Assembly (NCBI RefSeq): GCF_009371985.2 | Contig: NZ_VIKU02000003.1 | Location: 1-64,000, forward strand | Direction: 5' to 3' | Source: Pelagihabitans pacificus | GTDB lineage: Bacteria; Bacteroidota; Bacteroidia; Flavobacteriales; Flavobacteriaceae | DNA: 64,000 nt | Notes under the pieces: model-generated | Database searches by the model: none | Seen by the model: the letters and a program-made list of their open reading frames with translations, nothing else | Told to the model about the DNA's origin: nothing | Position numbers and translations under genes: made by a program | In this document: positions 9,263 to 18,541 of the stretch, one piece after another | Layout: every line of letters starts with the position of its first letter | How positions within the stretch are numbered: the stretch's first letter is position 1

Positions 9263-11626
9263 TTAATTTTTCTCGTTTTCCAATAATTGATGCAAGGCTG
9301 CCAAATCCGATATAAGAACCTGTCTTGCCTTACTACCTTCGAACGGACCTACAATGCCGGCGGCTTCCAGTTGATCAACGATACGCCCGGCCCGGTTATA
9401 CCCTAATTTGAGCTTTCGCTGAATCAAGGAGGCGGACCCTTGCTGGGCTGTAACGATAACTTCTGCCGCTTCACGAAACATCGAATCGCGTTCCGAAATT
9501 TCATAATCAATACTTGTGCCAGAATCTTCACCAACGTATTCCGGGAGTTCATATGCTTCCGGATAGCCCCGTTGTGCCCCGATGTAGGCGGTTATCTTTT
9601 CCACCTCAGGAGTGTCGACAAAGGCGCACTGAAGCCGGGTTACATCGTTCCCTTGCGTAAACAGCATATCGCCCCGACCAATCAACTGATCCGCACCCTG
9701 GGCATCCAAAATGGTTCTGGAATCGATTTTGGAGGTTACCCTAAACGCAATACGCGCCGGGAAGTTCGCTTTGATAATTCCCGTAATCACATTTACCGAA
9801 GGTCGCTGGGTCGCAATGATCAAATGGATACCAATGGCACGCGCCAACTGTGCCAACCGGGCAATCGGGGTCTCGACCTCTTTCCCGGCCGTCATGATCA
9901 AATCGGCAAATTCGTCGATGACCAAAACGATATACGGCAAAAATTTATGGCCGTCATGGGGATTCAATTTACGGGCCTTGAATTTTACATTATACTCCTT
10001 AATGTTTCGCACCATCGCCGCCTTTAATAGCTCATAGCGATTGTCCATTTCGATACAGAGGGAGTTTAGCGTGTTGATTACCTTTGTGTTATCGGTAATG
10101 ATGGCGTCTTCCGAATCGGGTAGTTTCGCCAAAAAATGACGTTCGATCTTATTGTAGAGGGTCAATTCGACCTTTTTGGGATCGACCAACACAAATTTTA
10201 CCTCTGCCGGGTGTTTTTTGTAGAGGAGGGAAGTCAAAACGGCATTCAACCCTACCGATTTACCTTGTCCCGTTGCGCCGGCCATCAAGAGGTGGGGCAT
10301 CTTGGCCAGGTCCACAACAAAAGTTTCATTACTAATGGTTTTACCAAAGGCAATCGGCAGCTGCATTTCCGCCTTTTGAAATTTGCTAGAAGCGATGACC
10401 GATCGCATCGAAACAATCGTGGCATTCTTATTGGGCACTTCGATACCGATAGTACCTTTCCCAGGAATCGGAGCGATAATGCGGATACCCAAGGCCGCCA
10501 GCGACAACGCAATATCATCTTCGAGGTTCTTGATTTTTGAAATGCGAACGCCCGCATCGGGTACGATCTCATAGAGTGTTACAGTAGGGCCTATGGTCGC
10601 TTTGATCTGTGCAATCCCGATTTTATAATTCTTGAGGGTTTCAACGATCCTGTTCTTGTTTTCCTCCAGTTCTTCTTGATTGATGGTGATTCCACCTGTG
10701 GCGCCGTGTTGATCGAGAAGTTCAAGGTTGGGGAATCTATAGTTCCCCAATTCCAAGGTAGGGTCAAATTCCCCAAAGTCTTCCACCAACTTGTCGGCTA
10801 TATTGTCTTTCTCCTCCTTTTCCTCGACCACTTTCTCTACTTTCATGGCCAATTCCTCCTCGACTTCTTCCGTCACAGGGGCGGTAACCTCCAAAGTTTT
10901 TTCGGTCTCTTCCTTTACCAGGGGCGGAATATCTTTTTTATGGGTATAGGTATCTACAATCACTGGTTGATCCTCCTCCAAATCGACCCTTATAGTGGTA
11001 TCTGCGGCTGTTTTTCCTTCCAATTCGGCCGCTAAACTTGTTTTTTTGCTTTGGAAGTAGCTAAGAAATACTTCTGGGTTAAAGTCAAAAAACCGCACCA
11101 GAATAAATATCAATCCGAAAAGAAGTAAAAGAAACACCCCGATTTTACCGGTGTAGTCCTGTAAAAAATCGTTCATTTCGAATCCAACCAACCCCCCTAA
11201 AAGAGGTTGCTCCACCGCGAAAAAACCGAGGGCGATCGATATCCAAATCATGAATAATAGGCCCCATATCCATTTCCTGAGCAATCCTTGTTTGGTGAGG
11301 CTCAGGAACAGTTGTAGACCGGTCAAGAATAACAAGGCCGTAATAATAAGTGAGGCCAAACCAAAGCCTTTGTAAAGCGCAAAGTGGCTTACCGCGGCCC
11401 CAAATTTGTTCAGCAAGTTTTGGGCTTCTTGGTTACGGTCGTGGAACTCGCTCAAAAGGCTCTGATCGTCTTGCCAGGTAAAATAGAACGATATAAAGGA
11501 AAAGAATAGGGCGATACTGAAAAGCATCAAGAGGCTTCCCAGTATTATTTTATTTTGCTTGGATATCTTAAAAGGCTGCTTTTTTTTGGTAGATTTTGTT
11601 TTAGCCTTTGTTGCCTTCTTTGCCAT
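9263..11626 (-). CDS. ftsK: DNA translocase FtsK/SpoIIIE
   Basis: 787 residues. A Lys-rich N-terminus precedes four membrane helices (about 27-50, 85-110, 120-140 and 162-180), then an acidic linker (about 200-285). The motor follows: alpha region near 310-420, Walker A GATGQGKS at 450-457, Walker B VLVIDEFADL near 570, and LIIATQRPSVNVITG. The C-terminal winged-helix gamma domain (ASLIQRKLKLGYNRAGRIVDQL) reads KOPS-type polar sequences. It pumps chromosomal DNA at the septum and activates dimer resolution. The linker is short compared with E. coli FtsK, as usual for Bacteroidota. Confidence 0.97.
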   Translation of the reverse strand: MAKKATKAKTKSTKKKQPFKISKQNKIILGSLLMLFSIALFFSFISFYFTWQDDQSLLSEFHDRNQEAQNLLNKFGAAVSHFALYKGFGLASLIITALLFLTGLQLFLSLTKQGLLRKWIWGLLFMIWISIALGFFAVEQPLLGGLVGFEMNDFLQDYTGKIGVFLLLLFGLIFILVRFFDFNPEVFLSYFQSKKTSLAAELEGKTAADTTIRVDLEEDQPVIVDTYTHKKDIPPLVKEETEKTLEVTAPVTEEVEEELAMKVEKVVEEKEEKDNIADKLVEDFGEFDPTLELGNYRFPNLELLDQHGATGGITINQEELEENKNRIVETLKNYKIGIAQIKATIGPTVTLYEIVPDAGVRISKIKNLEDDIALSLAALGIRIIAPIPGKGTIGIEVPNKNATIVSMRSVIASSKFQKAEMQLPIAFGKTISNETFVVDLAKMPHLLMAGATGQGKSVGLNAVLTSLLYKKHPAEVKFVLVDPKKVELTLYNKIERHFLAKLPDSEDAIITDNTKVINTLNSLCIEMDNRYELLKAAMVRNIKEYNVKFKARKLNPHDGHKFLPYIVLVIDEFADLIMTAGKEVETPIARLAQLARAIGIHLIIATQRPSVNVITGIIKANFPARIAFRVTSKIDSRTILDAQGADQLIGRGDMLFTQGNDVTRLQCAFVDTPEVEKITAYIGAQRGYPEAYELPEYVGEDSGTSIDYEISERDSMFREAAEVIVTAQQGSASLIQRKLKLGYNRAGRIVDQLEAAGIVGPFEGSKARQVLISDLAALHQLLENEKN

Positions 11627-11675
11627 TAAAATTCGGGTTCTGGGGTCAAAAATACAAATTTAGCAGGGAAGCTGC

Positions 11676-12041
11676 TCAAAAAACCTTTGGTAGGTAGATG
11701 ATAAGACCAACGATACTCGAGGCGATGGAGACCAGCATTACCGCCCCGGCGGCAATGTCTTTGATAAAGCCGATTTTCGGGTTGTGGTCGGGATGCACAA
11801 AATCGGAAATCTTCTCTATGGCAGTATTGAGCCCCTCGATACCCATGACCAAACCGATGGCCAATATTTGTAAAATCCACTCGGTACTTGAAATATTGAA
11901 GTAAAAACCGGCGGCAGTTACTATGATTGCGATAAATACCTGAATCTTGATACTCGCCTCGGTACGTATCAAAAGAAGGGCTCCACGTAAAGCGAAGCCC
12001 ACACTCTTGATTCTATTTGTCAGAAATGATTCCTTAGCCAT
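11676..12041 (-). CDS. dgkA: Diacylglycerol kinase family protein
   Basis: 121 residues, the usual size for prokaryotic DgkA/UdpK. Three membrane helices and the signature GLNTAIEKISDFVHP match the catalytic and ATP-binding segment (EaiNSAIE in E. coli). The N-terminal FALRGALLLIRTEASIKIQ is the conserved amphipathic start. The enzyme phosphorylates diacylglycerol or undecaprenol in the inner membrane; which one is not decidable here. Its start overlaps the end of tpx by eight bases and ftsK begins 49 bases downstream, so all three may be co-transcribed. Confidence 0.92.
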   Translation of the reverse strand: MAKESFLTNRIKSVGFALRGALLLIRTEASIKIQVFIAIIVTAAGFYFNISSTEWILQILAIGLVMGIEGLNTAIEKISDFVHPDHNPKIGFIKDIAAGAVMLVSIASSIVGLIIYLPKVF

Positions 12042-12540
12042 TCGCTAGTGCTTCAAGGGCCCCGGCATAGTCGGGCTCGTCGACGATTTCCGGAACCTGT
12101 TCCGTGTAGACCACCTCACTATCTTCATTCAACACGACCACTGCCCGCGAATGCAGGGGCATGAGCGGACCGTCTGAAAACGAGAGTCCGTACGATTCCC
12201 CGAAATTACCATCCCTGAAATCCGAGAGCATCTCCACGTTTTCTATGCCCTCGGCTCCGCAAAAACGCGCTTGGGCAAAAGGAAGGTCTTTGGAGATACA
12301 CAGTACCACGGTATTATCCAATCCAGCGGCCTCCTTGTTGAATTGCCGTACCGATTGGGCACAAGTACCGGTATCGATACTCGGGAATATGTTCAAAACC
12401 ACCTTTTTTCCCCGATAGTCCGAAAGGGTCGCATCGGATAGGTCGCTTTTAGTTAGCTGAAAGTCTGGGGCGTCACTTCCTTTGGAAGGCAATTCGCCCA
12501 TTGTATGTATTTGAGTTCCTTTAAGTGTTACTGTTGCCAT
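12034..12540 (-). CDS. tpx: Thiol peroxidase (2-Cys, atypical)
   Basis: 168 residues, the exact family size. Peroxidatic Cys60 sits in PSIDTGTCAQSVRQFN and resolving Cys94 in ARFCGAEGIENV, spaced as in E. coli Tpx (61/95). The N-terminal VTLKGTQIHTMGELP is also typical. It reduces H2O2 and alkyl hydroperoxides with thioredoxin in the cytosol or periplasm. It heads the tpx-dgkA-ftsK cluster. Upstream on the minus strand an imperfect -7 box TAAATTTT is visible about 30 bases before the ATG, but no clear -33 box. Confidence 0.96.
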   Translation of the reverse strand: MATVTLKGTQIHTMGELPSKGSDAPDFQLTKSDLSDATLSDYRGKKVVLNIFPSIDTGTCAQSVRQFNKEAAGLDNTVVLCISKDLPFAQARFCGAEGIENVEMLSDFRDGNFGESYGLSFSDGPLMPLHSRAVVVLNEDSEVVYTEQVPEIVDEPDYAGALEALANG

Positions 12541-12664
12541 AGTATGGTTTAATTTTGTCGTGAAATTATAAAATTTAGAGGTGTTATGTAAGAAATTGAC
12601 CGGAAAAAGATCTTTCCCATAGCAATGGGTGATACGTTTTTGGCTTGTACTGGTTTGAGTAGGT

Positions 12665-14170
12665 TTAGGCGGCTTCCTGACTTTGGACCAATTGTTTGAT
12701 TTTTATTTGGAAGGCTGCAAAGGTAAGGGTCATAAACGGACTCAGCCAATTGAAGATGGCGTAAAAGAAGTAGTCGGCGACGCTCACCCCCAAAACACCA
12801 CTGTGATAGGCACCGCAGGTATTCCATGGTATGAGCACAGAGGTAACGGTACCTGAATCCTCTAAAGTCCTACTTAAATTTTCAGGGGCTAACCCCCTGT
12901 CATTATAAGCTTTAGCGAACATTTTTCCAGGAACAACGATGGCCAGGTACTGATCCGAGGCGGTGACATTCAGGGCCAAGCAACTGCCTACTGTGCTGGC
13001 GAATAGGCCGAAAGTAGTCTTCGCCATTCCGAGTAGGGCTTTCGTAATACGCGAGAGGGCACCGATTCCGTCCATAACGCCTCCAAAGACCATGGCACAG
13101 ATAATCAGCCAGATGGTGCCCAGCATTCCTTCCATTCCCTTGGCAGAGAATAGATCGTTCAAGGCCGGGTTGTCGGTTGCAACACTGGTACTCACCGTAA
13201 TGGCGTTCATTATCCCTTTGTATCCCGATACGAAATCAAGGCTGTCGGAGCCTCCGACAGTGGCAACGATGCCTGGTTGGAACAAGAGCGCGAAAAGCCC
13301 TCCTAATAGGGTGCCGATCAATAGGGCCAAAAGGGGAGGGGCCTTTTTCACAATTAAGAATACGACGGCAACCGGCACTAAAAATAACCACCCGTTGATG
13401 TTAAATGCGGCGTCGATGGAATCCAAAATCGCCTTGGTATCCGTCGTACCGGAACTGTCGATGACAAAGCCCAATATTATAAAAACGGTCAGGGCCACGA
13501 TATAGGTGGGTACGGTGGTCATGCTCATATATTTGATATGACTGAACAATTCCCCACCCGCCATGGCCGGGGCGAGATTGGTCGTATCGCTTAGCGGCGA
13601 GAGTTTGTCCCCAAAATAAGCTCCTGAAAGTACGGCGCCCGCAGTCATTCCAAGGGAAATTCCCAAGGCGCTTCCAATACCTACCAAAGCAATGCCAACC
13701 GTGGCAGAGGTGGTCCAGGAACTTCCCGTGGCAATGGAAATGATAGAGCAGATGACCACACAGGCGGCTAGAAAAATAGTGGGATTCAAAATTTGCAGAC
13801 CATAATAGATCATGGAAGGGATGATGCCGCTGATCAACCAAGTACCCGCGAGGGCGCCGACCATTAAAAGAATCAGCAAGGCACCGGAGGTAGACCGCAC
13901 ATTCTCGGCAACCTCGGTCATCATCTGTTTAAAGGATACTTTATTAAAATGACCGACAACGGCTGCCACTGCCGCGCCCATGAGCAAGATAAACTGGTTC
14001 GAGCCACTGAGCGCATCATCACCGAAAACAAAAACATTGTAAGCCAGCATTCCAACCAGGATGAGCACCGGAAGAATGGCTTCCCAGATGTTCAGTTCCT
14101 TATTTTCGATAATATTTTCTTCTGTGGGTGGGTTCGGTTGAATGTTTTGGCTCTCCATAAACTGGTACAT
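12665..14170 (-). CDS. nhaC: NhaC family Na+/H+ antiporter
   Basis: 501 residues with about eleven to thirteen hydrophobic segments. Family-typical stretches are GTWLISGIIPSMIYYGLQI, GSSWTTSATVGIALVGIG, AVLSGAYFGDKLSPLSDTTNLAPA, and ALNVTASDQYLAIVVPGKMF. NhaC-type carriers exchange Na+ (or in relatives malate/lactate or arginine) for protons in the inner membrane; Na+ export is the likely role in a marine organism. The start could be the first Met or the Met five codons later (MESQNIQ). A perfect 12-bp palindrome lies ten bases upstream of the first ATG. Confidence 0.9.
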   Translation of the reverse strand: MYQFMESQNIQPNPPTEENIIENKELNIWEAILPVLILVGMLAYNVFVFGDDALSGSNQFILLMGAAVAAVVGHFNKVSFKQMMTEVAENVRSTSGALLILLMVGALAGTWLISGIIPSMIYYGLQILNPTIFLAACVVICSIISIATGSSWTTSATVGIALVGIGSALGISLGMTAGAVLSGAYFGDKLSPLSDTTNLAPAMAGGELFSHIKYMSMTTVPTYIVALTVFIILGFVIDSSGTTDTKAILDSIDAAFNINGWLFLVPVAVVFLIVKKAPPLLALLIGTLLGGLFALLFQPGIVATVGGSDSLDFVSGYKGIMNAITVSTSVATDNPALNDLFSAKGMEGMLGTIWLIICAMVFGGVMDGIGALSRITKALLGMAKTTFGLFASTVGSCLALNVTASDQYLAIVVPGKMFAKAYNDRGLAPENLSRTLEDSGTVTSVLIPWNTCGAYHSGVLGVSVADYFFYAIFNWLSPFMTLTFAAFQIKIKQLVQSQEAA

Positions 14171-14179
14171 CGGTTAGAA

Positions 14180-14191
14180 CGTAATATTACG
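14180..14191. promoter_or_regulatory. Perfect 12-bp palindrome upstream of nhaC
   Basis: CGTAATATTACG is an exact inverted repeat in the 54-base gap between the PLP enzyme stop and the nhaC start. It could be an operator near the nhaC start; no regulator is identified. Confidence 0.35.
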
Positions 14192-14224
14192 ATTTTGATG
14201 CCTGTCTTGCAAACCTTGGTCAAA

Positions 14225-15451
14225 TTAGGAAGTAGCCCTGGTAACTTGCCTATTCAATATTCCGACCGATTCCATACATTCCGTCATCAGCGTGTAGGTG
14301 CGTTCGATATCGTCGTCAAGCCCTACAGAGAAACGTATCAATCCAGCGCCCAATCCTATTTTGGTCTGCTCCTCCAACGGAATTTCGGAAGAAGTGGAGG
14401 TCCCCGGAGCACTGAACAAGGTTTTATAAAATCCAAGGCTTACGGCCAAATAACCCAATTTTCGGTCTTGCATGCGTTCCATTAAAGCATTGGCATTTTC
14501 CAAAGACCCCACATCCAAGGTCATCAACCCTCCATAACCATAGGCTAGGTTCATTTGATTTTGAAAAATCGTATGTCCAGGGTGCGAGGGAAGCCCTGGG
14601 TAGACTACCCGTAAACCATCGTTTTCAAACCTTTGTGCCAAATAAAGGGCATTTTCGCTGTGTTTTTTCATTCGTATATGGAGTGTACGCATGTTTTTGA
14701 GAATGGAAGCCGCCCGAAGACTGTCCAACGTACTTCCCAAAAGCATCCCTGCACCATTATTTACATCCTTGAGTGAAAGGCAAAATTCCTTGGTTCCACA
14801 TACTACTCCGGCCACACAGTCACTCGTCCCGTTGATAAATTTGGTAAGACTATGTATTACGACGTCGGCCCCCAACCTGGCCGCGGGTATCGACAATGGC
14901 GAAAAGGTATTGTCGACTACCAATGGAATACCGTATTTCCTGGCCAATTGGGAAAGTGCCTGGATGTCGGCCACTTCCAAAAGCGGATTGCTGACACTTT
15001 CACAATAAATCATTTTAGTGTTAGGGACGATGGACTGTTCTATCGCCTCCAGGTCGGTGATTTCTACGAAAGAAGTCTCGGTGGCGAACCTTTCGAGAAA
15101 GTTTTTCAGAAACGCGTAGGTGCCTCCATAAATGGTACGGCTACTGATAATATGGTCGCCGGCACCACAGATTTGCATGATAACGGAAGCAATCGCCCCC
15201 ATACCACTGGCATATACATTGGCGGTTTCCGTACCCTCCATTGCGGCCAGGGCTTCGCCTAGATATAGGTTGGAAGGCGATGAGTGGCGGCTGTAGAGAT
15301 AGCATCCTTCCGTATTCCCCTCAAAGGTATCGAACATCGTTTTTGCCGATAGGAAGGTATAGGTCGAGGAATCGGAGATAGATGGGTTTACGCCACCATA
15401 TTCCCCGAAATATTGTAAATCCTGTAATTCGTTCACTGCCTTATGGTCCAT
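14225..15451 (-). CDS. Trans-sulfuration family PLP enzyme (methionine gamma-lyase / cystathionine gamma-synthase-like)
   Basis: 408 residues, fold-type I Cys/Met metabolism family. YSRHSSPS (53-60) is the PLP-phosphate segment, ASGMGAI (81-87) the cofactor loop, Asp180 in VVDNTF pairs with the pyridine N, and Lys204 in HSLTKFINGTSD is the Schiff-base lysine. Typical methionine gamma-lyases have a Cys after the active-site Tyr (YGCT); here it reads YGGTY, so substrate preference is uncertain. A divergent Lrp/AsnC gene on the other side of a 150-bp AT-rich gap suggests regulation by an amino acid. Cytosolic. Confidence 0.88.
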   Translation of the reverse strand: MDHKAVNELQDLQYFGEYGGVNPSISDSSTYTFLSAKTMFDTFEGNTEGCYLYSRHSSPSNLYLGEALAAMEGTETANVYASGMGAIASVIMQICGAGDHIISSRTIYGGTYAFLKNFLERFATETSFVEITDLEAIEQSIVPNTKMIYCESVSNPLLEVADIQALSQLARKYGIPLVVDNTFSPLSIPAARLGADVVIHSLTKFINGTSDCVAGVVCGTKEFCLSLKDVNNGAGMLLGSTLDSLRAASILKNMRTLHIRMKKHSENALYLAQRFENDGLRVVYPGLPSHPGHTIFQNQMNLAYGYGGLMTLDVGSLENANALMERMQDRKLGYLAVSLGFYKTLFSAPGTSTSSEIPLEEQTKIGLGAGLIRFSVGLDDDIERTYTLMTECMESVGILNRQVTRATS

Positions 15452-15471
15452 AGTCTTTGATTTGATCCATA

Positions 15472-15500
15472 AAAATATAACGGATTAGTTTATTTTTCAA
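15472..15500 (-). promoter_or_regulatory. Promoter for the trans-sulfuration enzyme
   Basis: On the minus strand TTG (15500-15498), an 18-base spacer and TATATTTT (15479-15472) match the flavobacterial promoter except for T in place of the final G. It lies about 20 bases before the start codon in the divergent, AT-rich region shared with the Lrp/AsnC gene. Confidence 0.5.
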
Positions 15501-15601
15501 TCTAAATGCAATAACTTAGAAAATAAATCTACCATATAAGTTTTTAGTAATATAATAATCTAATTAACGAATTTTTCCTCCATAAAAAATGAAAATAAAA
15601 C

Positions 15602-16066
15602 ATGATGAAACTGGATAAAATAGACAAGGAACTACTGAACCTGTTGCAAAACGATAGCAAAAGGACCACCAAGGAATTTGCCAATGAGCTCAAGCTTTCG
15701 ACCACGGCAATTTATGAACGTATCAAACGTCTTGAAAGGTCGGGAATCATCACGGGCTATGTCGCTTTGATCGATAGAACGAAAGTGGACCGGTCGTTTA
15801 CCGTCCTATGTCATGTAAAACTGATACAACATATCAAGGATTTTGTCATTCAATTCGAGCGAGAGGTGCTCAAGTTGAAGGAGGTGGTCGAATGTTTCCA
15901 TACCAGCGGGGATTATGACTACATATTGAAGATACATGTGAGCGATATGCAAGCCTATCGTGACTTTATGATTACCAAACTGACTGCCATCAGGCACATT
16001 GGAAGCACCCAGAGTTCCTTTATAATCAACGAAGTTAAGAACAGTACGGCTGTCTTTCTGGAATAG
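15602..16066 (+). CDS. Lrp/AsnC family transcriptional regulator
   Basis: 154 residues, standard family length. N-terminal winged HTH (DKELLNLLQNDSKRTTKEFA, then LSTTAIYERIKRLERSGII), followed by the RAM ligand-binding domain (VLCHVKLIQHIKDFVIQFE, VVECFHTSGDYDYILKI, LTAIRHIGSTQSSFIINEVK). These proteins form octamers and bind amino acids. Divergence from the PLP gene suggests it controls that gene and itself. Two consecutive ATG codons (15602 and 15605) are possible starts. Confidence 0.93.
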   Translation: MMKLDKIDKELLNLLQNDSKRTTKEFANELKLSTTAIYERIKRLERSGIITGYVALIDRTKVDRSFTVLCHVKLIQHIKDFVIQFEREVLKLKEVVECFHTSGDYDYILKIHVSDMQAYRDFMITKLTAIRHIGSTQSSFIINEVKNSTAVFLE

Positions 16067-16145
16067 GAAACCACACCCAAATTGTTGTTAAATAGTAATC
16101 TGTCGGTTGATTTATATGCTACATTACGGTTTTAATTACCATACG

Positions 16146-16646
16146 ATGAATAGAAATCATTTTTTACGGAACATCGGGCGTGGCAGTCTTGCTTTAGGCG
16201 TTTCACCTTTAGTATCATTCAACAGACAGGACGGGGAAAAAATGGACCCAAAAGTCGTACAGGAGTTTGTTGGGGCCTGCCATAGGGATATGGACAAAGT
16301 GAAGACCTTGCTCGAAGAATATCCCACCTTGCTCAATGCGGCCCATGATTGGAAAAAGGGGGATTTTGAAACGGGATTGGGGGCCGCTTCCCATGTTGGC
16401 TATAAAGAGCTGGCCCAGTTCTTATTGGATGAGGGCGCTCAGGCCAATATTTTCACAGCCTGCCTATTTGGTAAAATGGATATCGTAAAACCGATGCTTA
16501 CCGCTTTTCCAAAATCACTGAACGCCCTGGGTCCGCATGGATTCACATTGCTGCACCATGCGGAAAAAGGAGGGGACGAAGCGTTGGAGGTCAAGGAATA
16601 TCTCCTCTCGTTAGGGGCCAAAGAAACGAAAGTGGCACTTTACTAG
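16146..16646 (+). CDS. Small exported ankyrin-repeat protein
   Basis: 166 residues from the Met at 16146; an upstream in-frame ATG (16107) would add 13 residues unlike a signal. The N-terminus RNHFLRNIGRGSLALGVSPL looks like a Tat-type or hydrophobic export signal, although a twin-Arg pair is not exact. About three degenerate ankyrin repeats follow (FVGACHRDMDKVKTLLEEYP, LGAASHVGYKELAQFLLDEG, and FTLLHHAEKGGDEALEVKEY). Ankyrin arrays bind proteins; the partner is unknown. It sits 155 bases before lpd on the same strand without clear functional tie. Confidence 0.8.
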   Translation: MNRNHFLRNIGRGSLALGVSPLVSFNRQDGEKMDPKVVQEFVGACHRDMDKVKTLLEEYPTLLNAAHDWKKGDFETGLGAASHVGYKELAQFLLDEGAQANIFTACLFGKMDIVKPMLTAFPKSLNALGPHGFTLLHHAEKGGDEALEVKEYLLSLGAKETKVALY

Positions 16647-16801
16647 ACGAGCTCGAAGGGAATATCTTAGAACAGGTATCAACACACCGTTCCCGTTTAT
16701 TTTCTGCATTGCCCAACAACAAAACATTCGTACTTTTGTGTCTTGAAATTTGGGATCGTTCCTTTCAAGGAAGAATACCCGGAATTGACAAAAATTACAC
16801 T

Positions 16802-18208
16802 ATGACTCAATATGATGTAGCCGTTATTGGCTCTGGTCCCGGGGGTTATGTAGCAGCGATACGTTGCGCCCAATTGGGAATGAAGACCGCGATTATCGAA
16901 AAGTACAGTACCTTGGGAGGTACGTGTTTGAACGTTGGATGTATTCCTTCCAAAGCCTTGTTGGATTCTTCCCATCACTTTGAGGATGCCACGAAGCATT
17001 TCGAGGAACACGGCATTGAAATTCCAGGGGAAATAAAAGTGAACCTGGAAAAAATGATAGCCAGAAAACAAGGCGTGGTCGATATGACGACCAAGGGTAT
17101 TCAATTTTTGATGGACAAGAATAAAATCGATGTCTACCAGGGACTGGGCAGTTTTAAGGATGCGACCCATATCAATATCAAAAAAAGCGATGGAAAGACC
17201 GAGACCATCGAAGCTAAGAATACCATTATAGCTACCGGTTCCAAGCCTGCAAGCTTACCATTTATCGAAATTGACAAGGAACGGATTATTACCTCGACGG
17301 AAGCCCTTGAATTAAAGGAGATACCGAAGCACATGATGGTTATTGGGGGTGGAGTCATCGGATTGGAACTGGGGCAGGTATATAAAAGGCTAGGTTCCCA
17401 AGTAACGGTCATCGAATATATGGATCGTATTATTCCTGGAATGGATGCCGCTTTGTCGAAAGAGCTGATGAAGGTCATGAAGAAGCAGAAAGTCGGTTTC
17501 CACCTATCCCATAAGGTGAAGTCCGTTGAAAGAAAAGGCAAGGAGGTCATCGTAAAAGCCGATACTAAAAAAGGGGAGGAAGTAGAATTTAAAGGAGATT
17601 ACTGTCTAGTATCCGTTGGCAGGCGCCCTTATACCGATGGGCTCAATGTGGAAGCGGCCGGAGTAGAGATGGGTGAAAGGGGGATGATTGCCGTTAACGA
17701 CCATCTTCAGACCAACGTTCCCAACATCTACGCCATTGGTGATGTGGTACGCGGTGCGATGCTAGCCCATAAGGCCGAGGAGGAAGGCACCATGGTCGCT
17801 GAGATTTTAGCGGGTCAAAAACCCCATATCGATTACAACCTGATTCCCGGGGTAGTCTATACCTGGCCCGAAGTGGCGGCGGTTGGCAAGACCGAAGAGC
17901 AATTAAAGGAGGCCGGGGTCGAATATAAGTCTGGACAGTTCCCTATGCGTGCCTTGGGCCGTGCCCGTGCCAGTATGGATATTGACGGATTCGTAAAAAT
18001 ATTGGCCGATAAAAACACCGATGAAGTGTTAGGGGTACATATGATCGGCGCCCGTTGTGCCGATTTGATAACCGAAGCGGTGACGGCCATGGAATTTAGG
18101 GCCTCTGCCGAGGATATCGCCCGTATGAGCCATGCACACCCAACCTATGCCGAAGCGGTGAAGGAAGCAGCTTTGGCGGCTACGGACAATCGAGCCTTAC
18201 ATGTCTAG
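16802..18208 (+). CDS. lpdA: Dihydrolipoyl dehydrogenase (E3)
   Basis: 468 residues from the ATG at 16802; a longer frame from 16709 adds 31 residues that do not match the family. VAVIGSGPGGYVAAI binds FAD, GGTCLNVGCIPSKALL has the redox pair Cys42/Cys47, GGGVIGLELGQVYKRLG binds NAD, YAIGDVVRGAMLAHKAEEEG is the second FAD motif, and HAHPTYAEAVKEAAL carries the catalytic His. It reoxidises lipoamide in pyruvate/2-oxoglutarate dehydrogenase and the glycine cleavage system. No other complex subunit is adjacent. Confidence 0.97.
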   Translation: MTQYDVAVIGSGPGGYVAAIRCAQLGMKTAIIEKYSTLGGTCLNVGCIPSKALLDSSHHFEDATKHFEEHGIEIPGEIKVNLEKMIARKQGVVDMTTKGIQFLMDKNKIDVYQGLGSFKDATHINIKKSDGKTETIEAKNTIIATGSKPASLPFIEIDKERIITSTEALELKEIPKHMMVIGGGVIGLELGQVYKRLGSQVTVIEYMDRIIPGMDAALSKELMKVMKKQKVGFHLSHKVKSVERKGKEVIVKADTKKGEEVEFKGDYCLVSVGRRPYTDGLNVEAAGVEMGERGMIAVNDHLQTNVPNIYAIGDVVRGAMLAHKAEEEGTMVAEILAGQKPHIDYNLIPGVVYTWPEVAAVGKTEEQLKEAGVEYKSGQFPMRALGRARASMDIDGFVKILADKNTDEVLGVHMIGARCADLITEAVTAMEFRASAEDIARMSHAHPTYAEAVKEAALAATDNRALHV

Positions 18209-18256
18209 TGAAGGCCTACTATGCGCCCTTCTAAGCGCAATAAAAATGCTTTAAAG

Positions 18257-18493
18257 TCAAATCAAACTGTTATGTGACCCATCGCAAAAGGGTGGGTTAC
18301 CTGTTTGTTTGCAGGTGCAAAGCCAAGCTTCTTTTGCCTCTTCGGCCGTAAAACCAAGGGCACCCGGCTTATCATGGGCCCTATGGGAACCGTCACAAAA
18401 AGGTTGCTGTTCGCTATGGCTGCAAGTGCACCAGGCATAGCGTTTGTCTTTCACTAAATCAACTTTGATAGGTGCGTATGGTTCGTTGCTCAT
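18257..18493 (-). CDS. Double CDGSH iron-sulfur protein
   Basis: 78 residues with two complete CDGSH motifs: Cys22, Cys24, Cys33, His37 (ending FCDGSH) and Cys59, Cys61, Cys70, His74 (ending FCDGSH). Each should bind a 2Fe-2S cluster through three Cys and one His. Paired-motif proteins correspond to the class 3 type (mitochondrial Miner2-like and bacterial counterparts), thought to act in redox or cluster transfer. It is a single gene convergent with lpdA. Confidence 0.93.
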   Translation of the reverse strand: MSNEPYAPIKVDLVKDKRYAWCTCSHSEQQPFCDGSHRAHDKPGALGFTAEEAKEAWLCTCKQTGNPPFCDGSHNSLI

Positions 18494-18541
18494 GGTTCTA
18501 ATGAATTATTGAAGTAACGAATATAACAAAAGAAAGGTTAG

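Noticed and set aside
11626-11880. Frame of 84 codons antiparallel to or shifted from dgkA
   Set aside because: It lies inside the dgkA coding region and shows shadow composition.
16709-16801. N-terminal extension of lpdA
   Set aside because: The added 31 residues do not fit the family and the FAD motif follows the ATG at 16802 closely.
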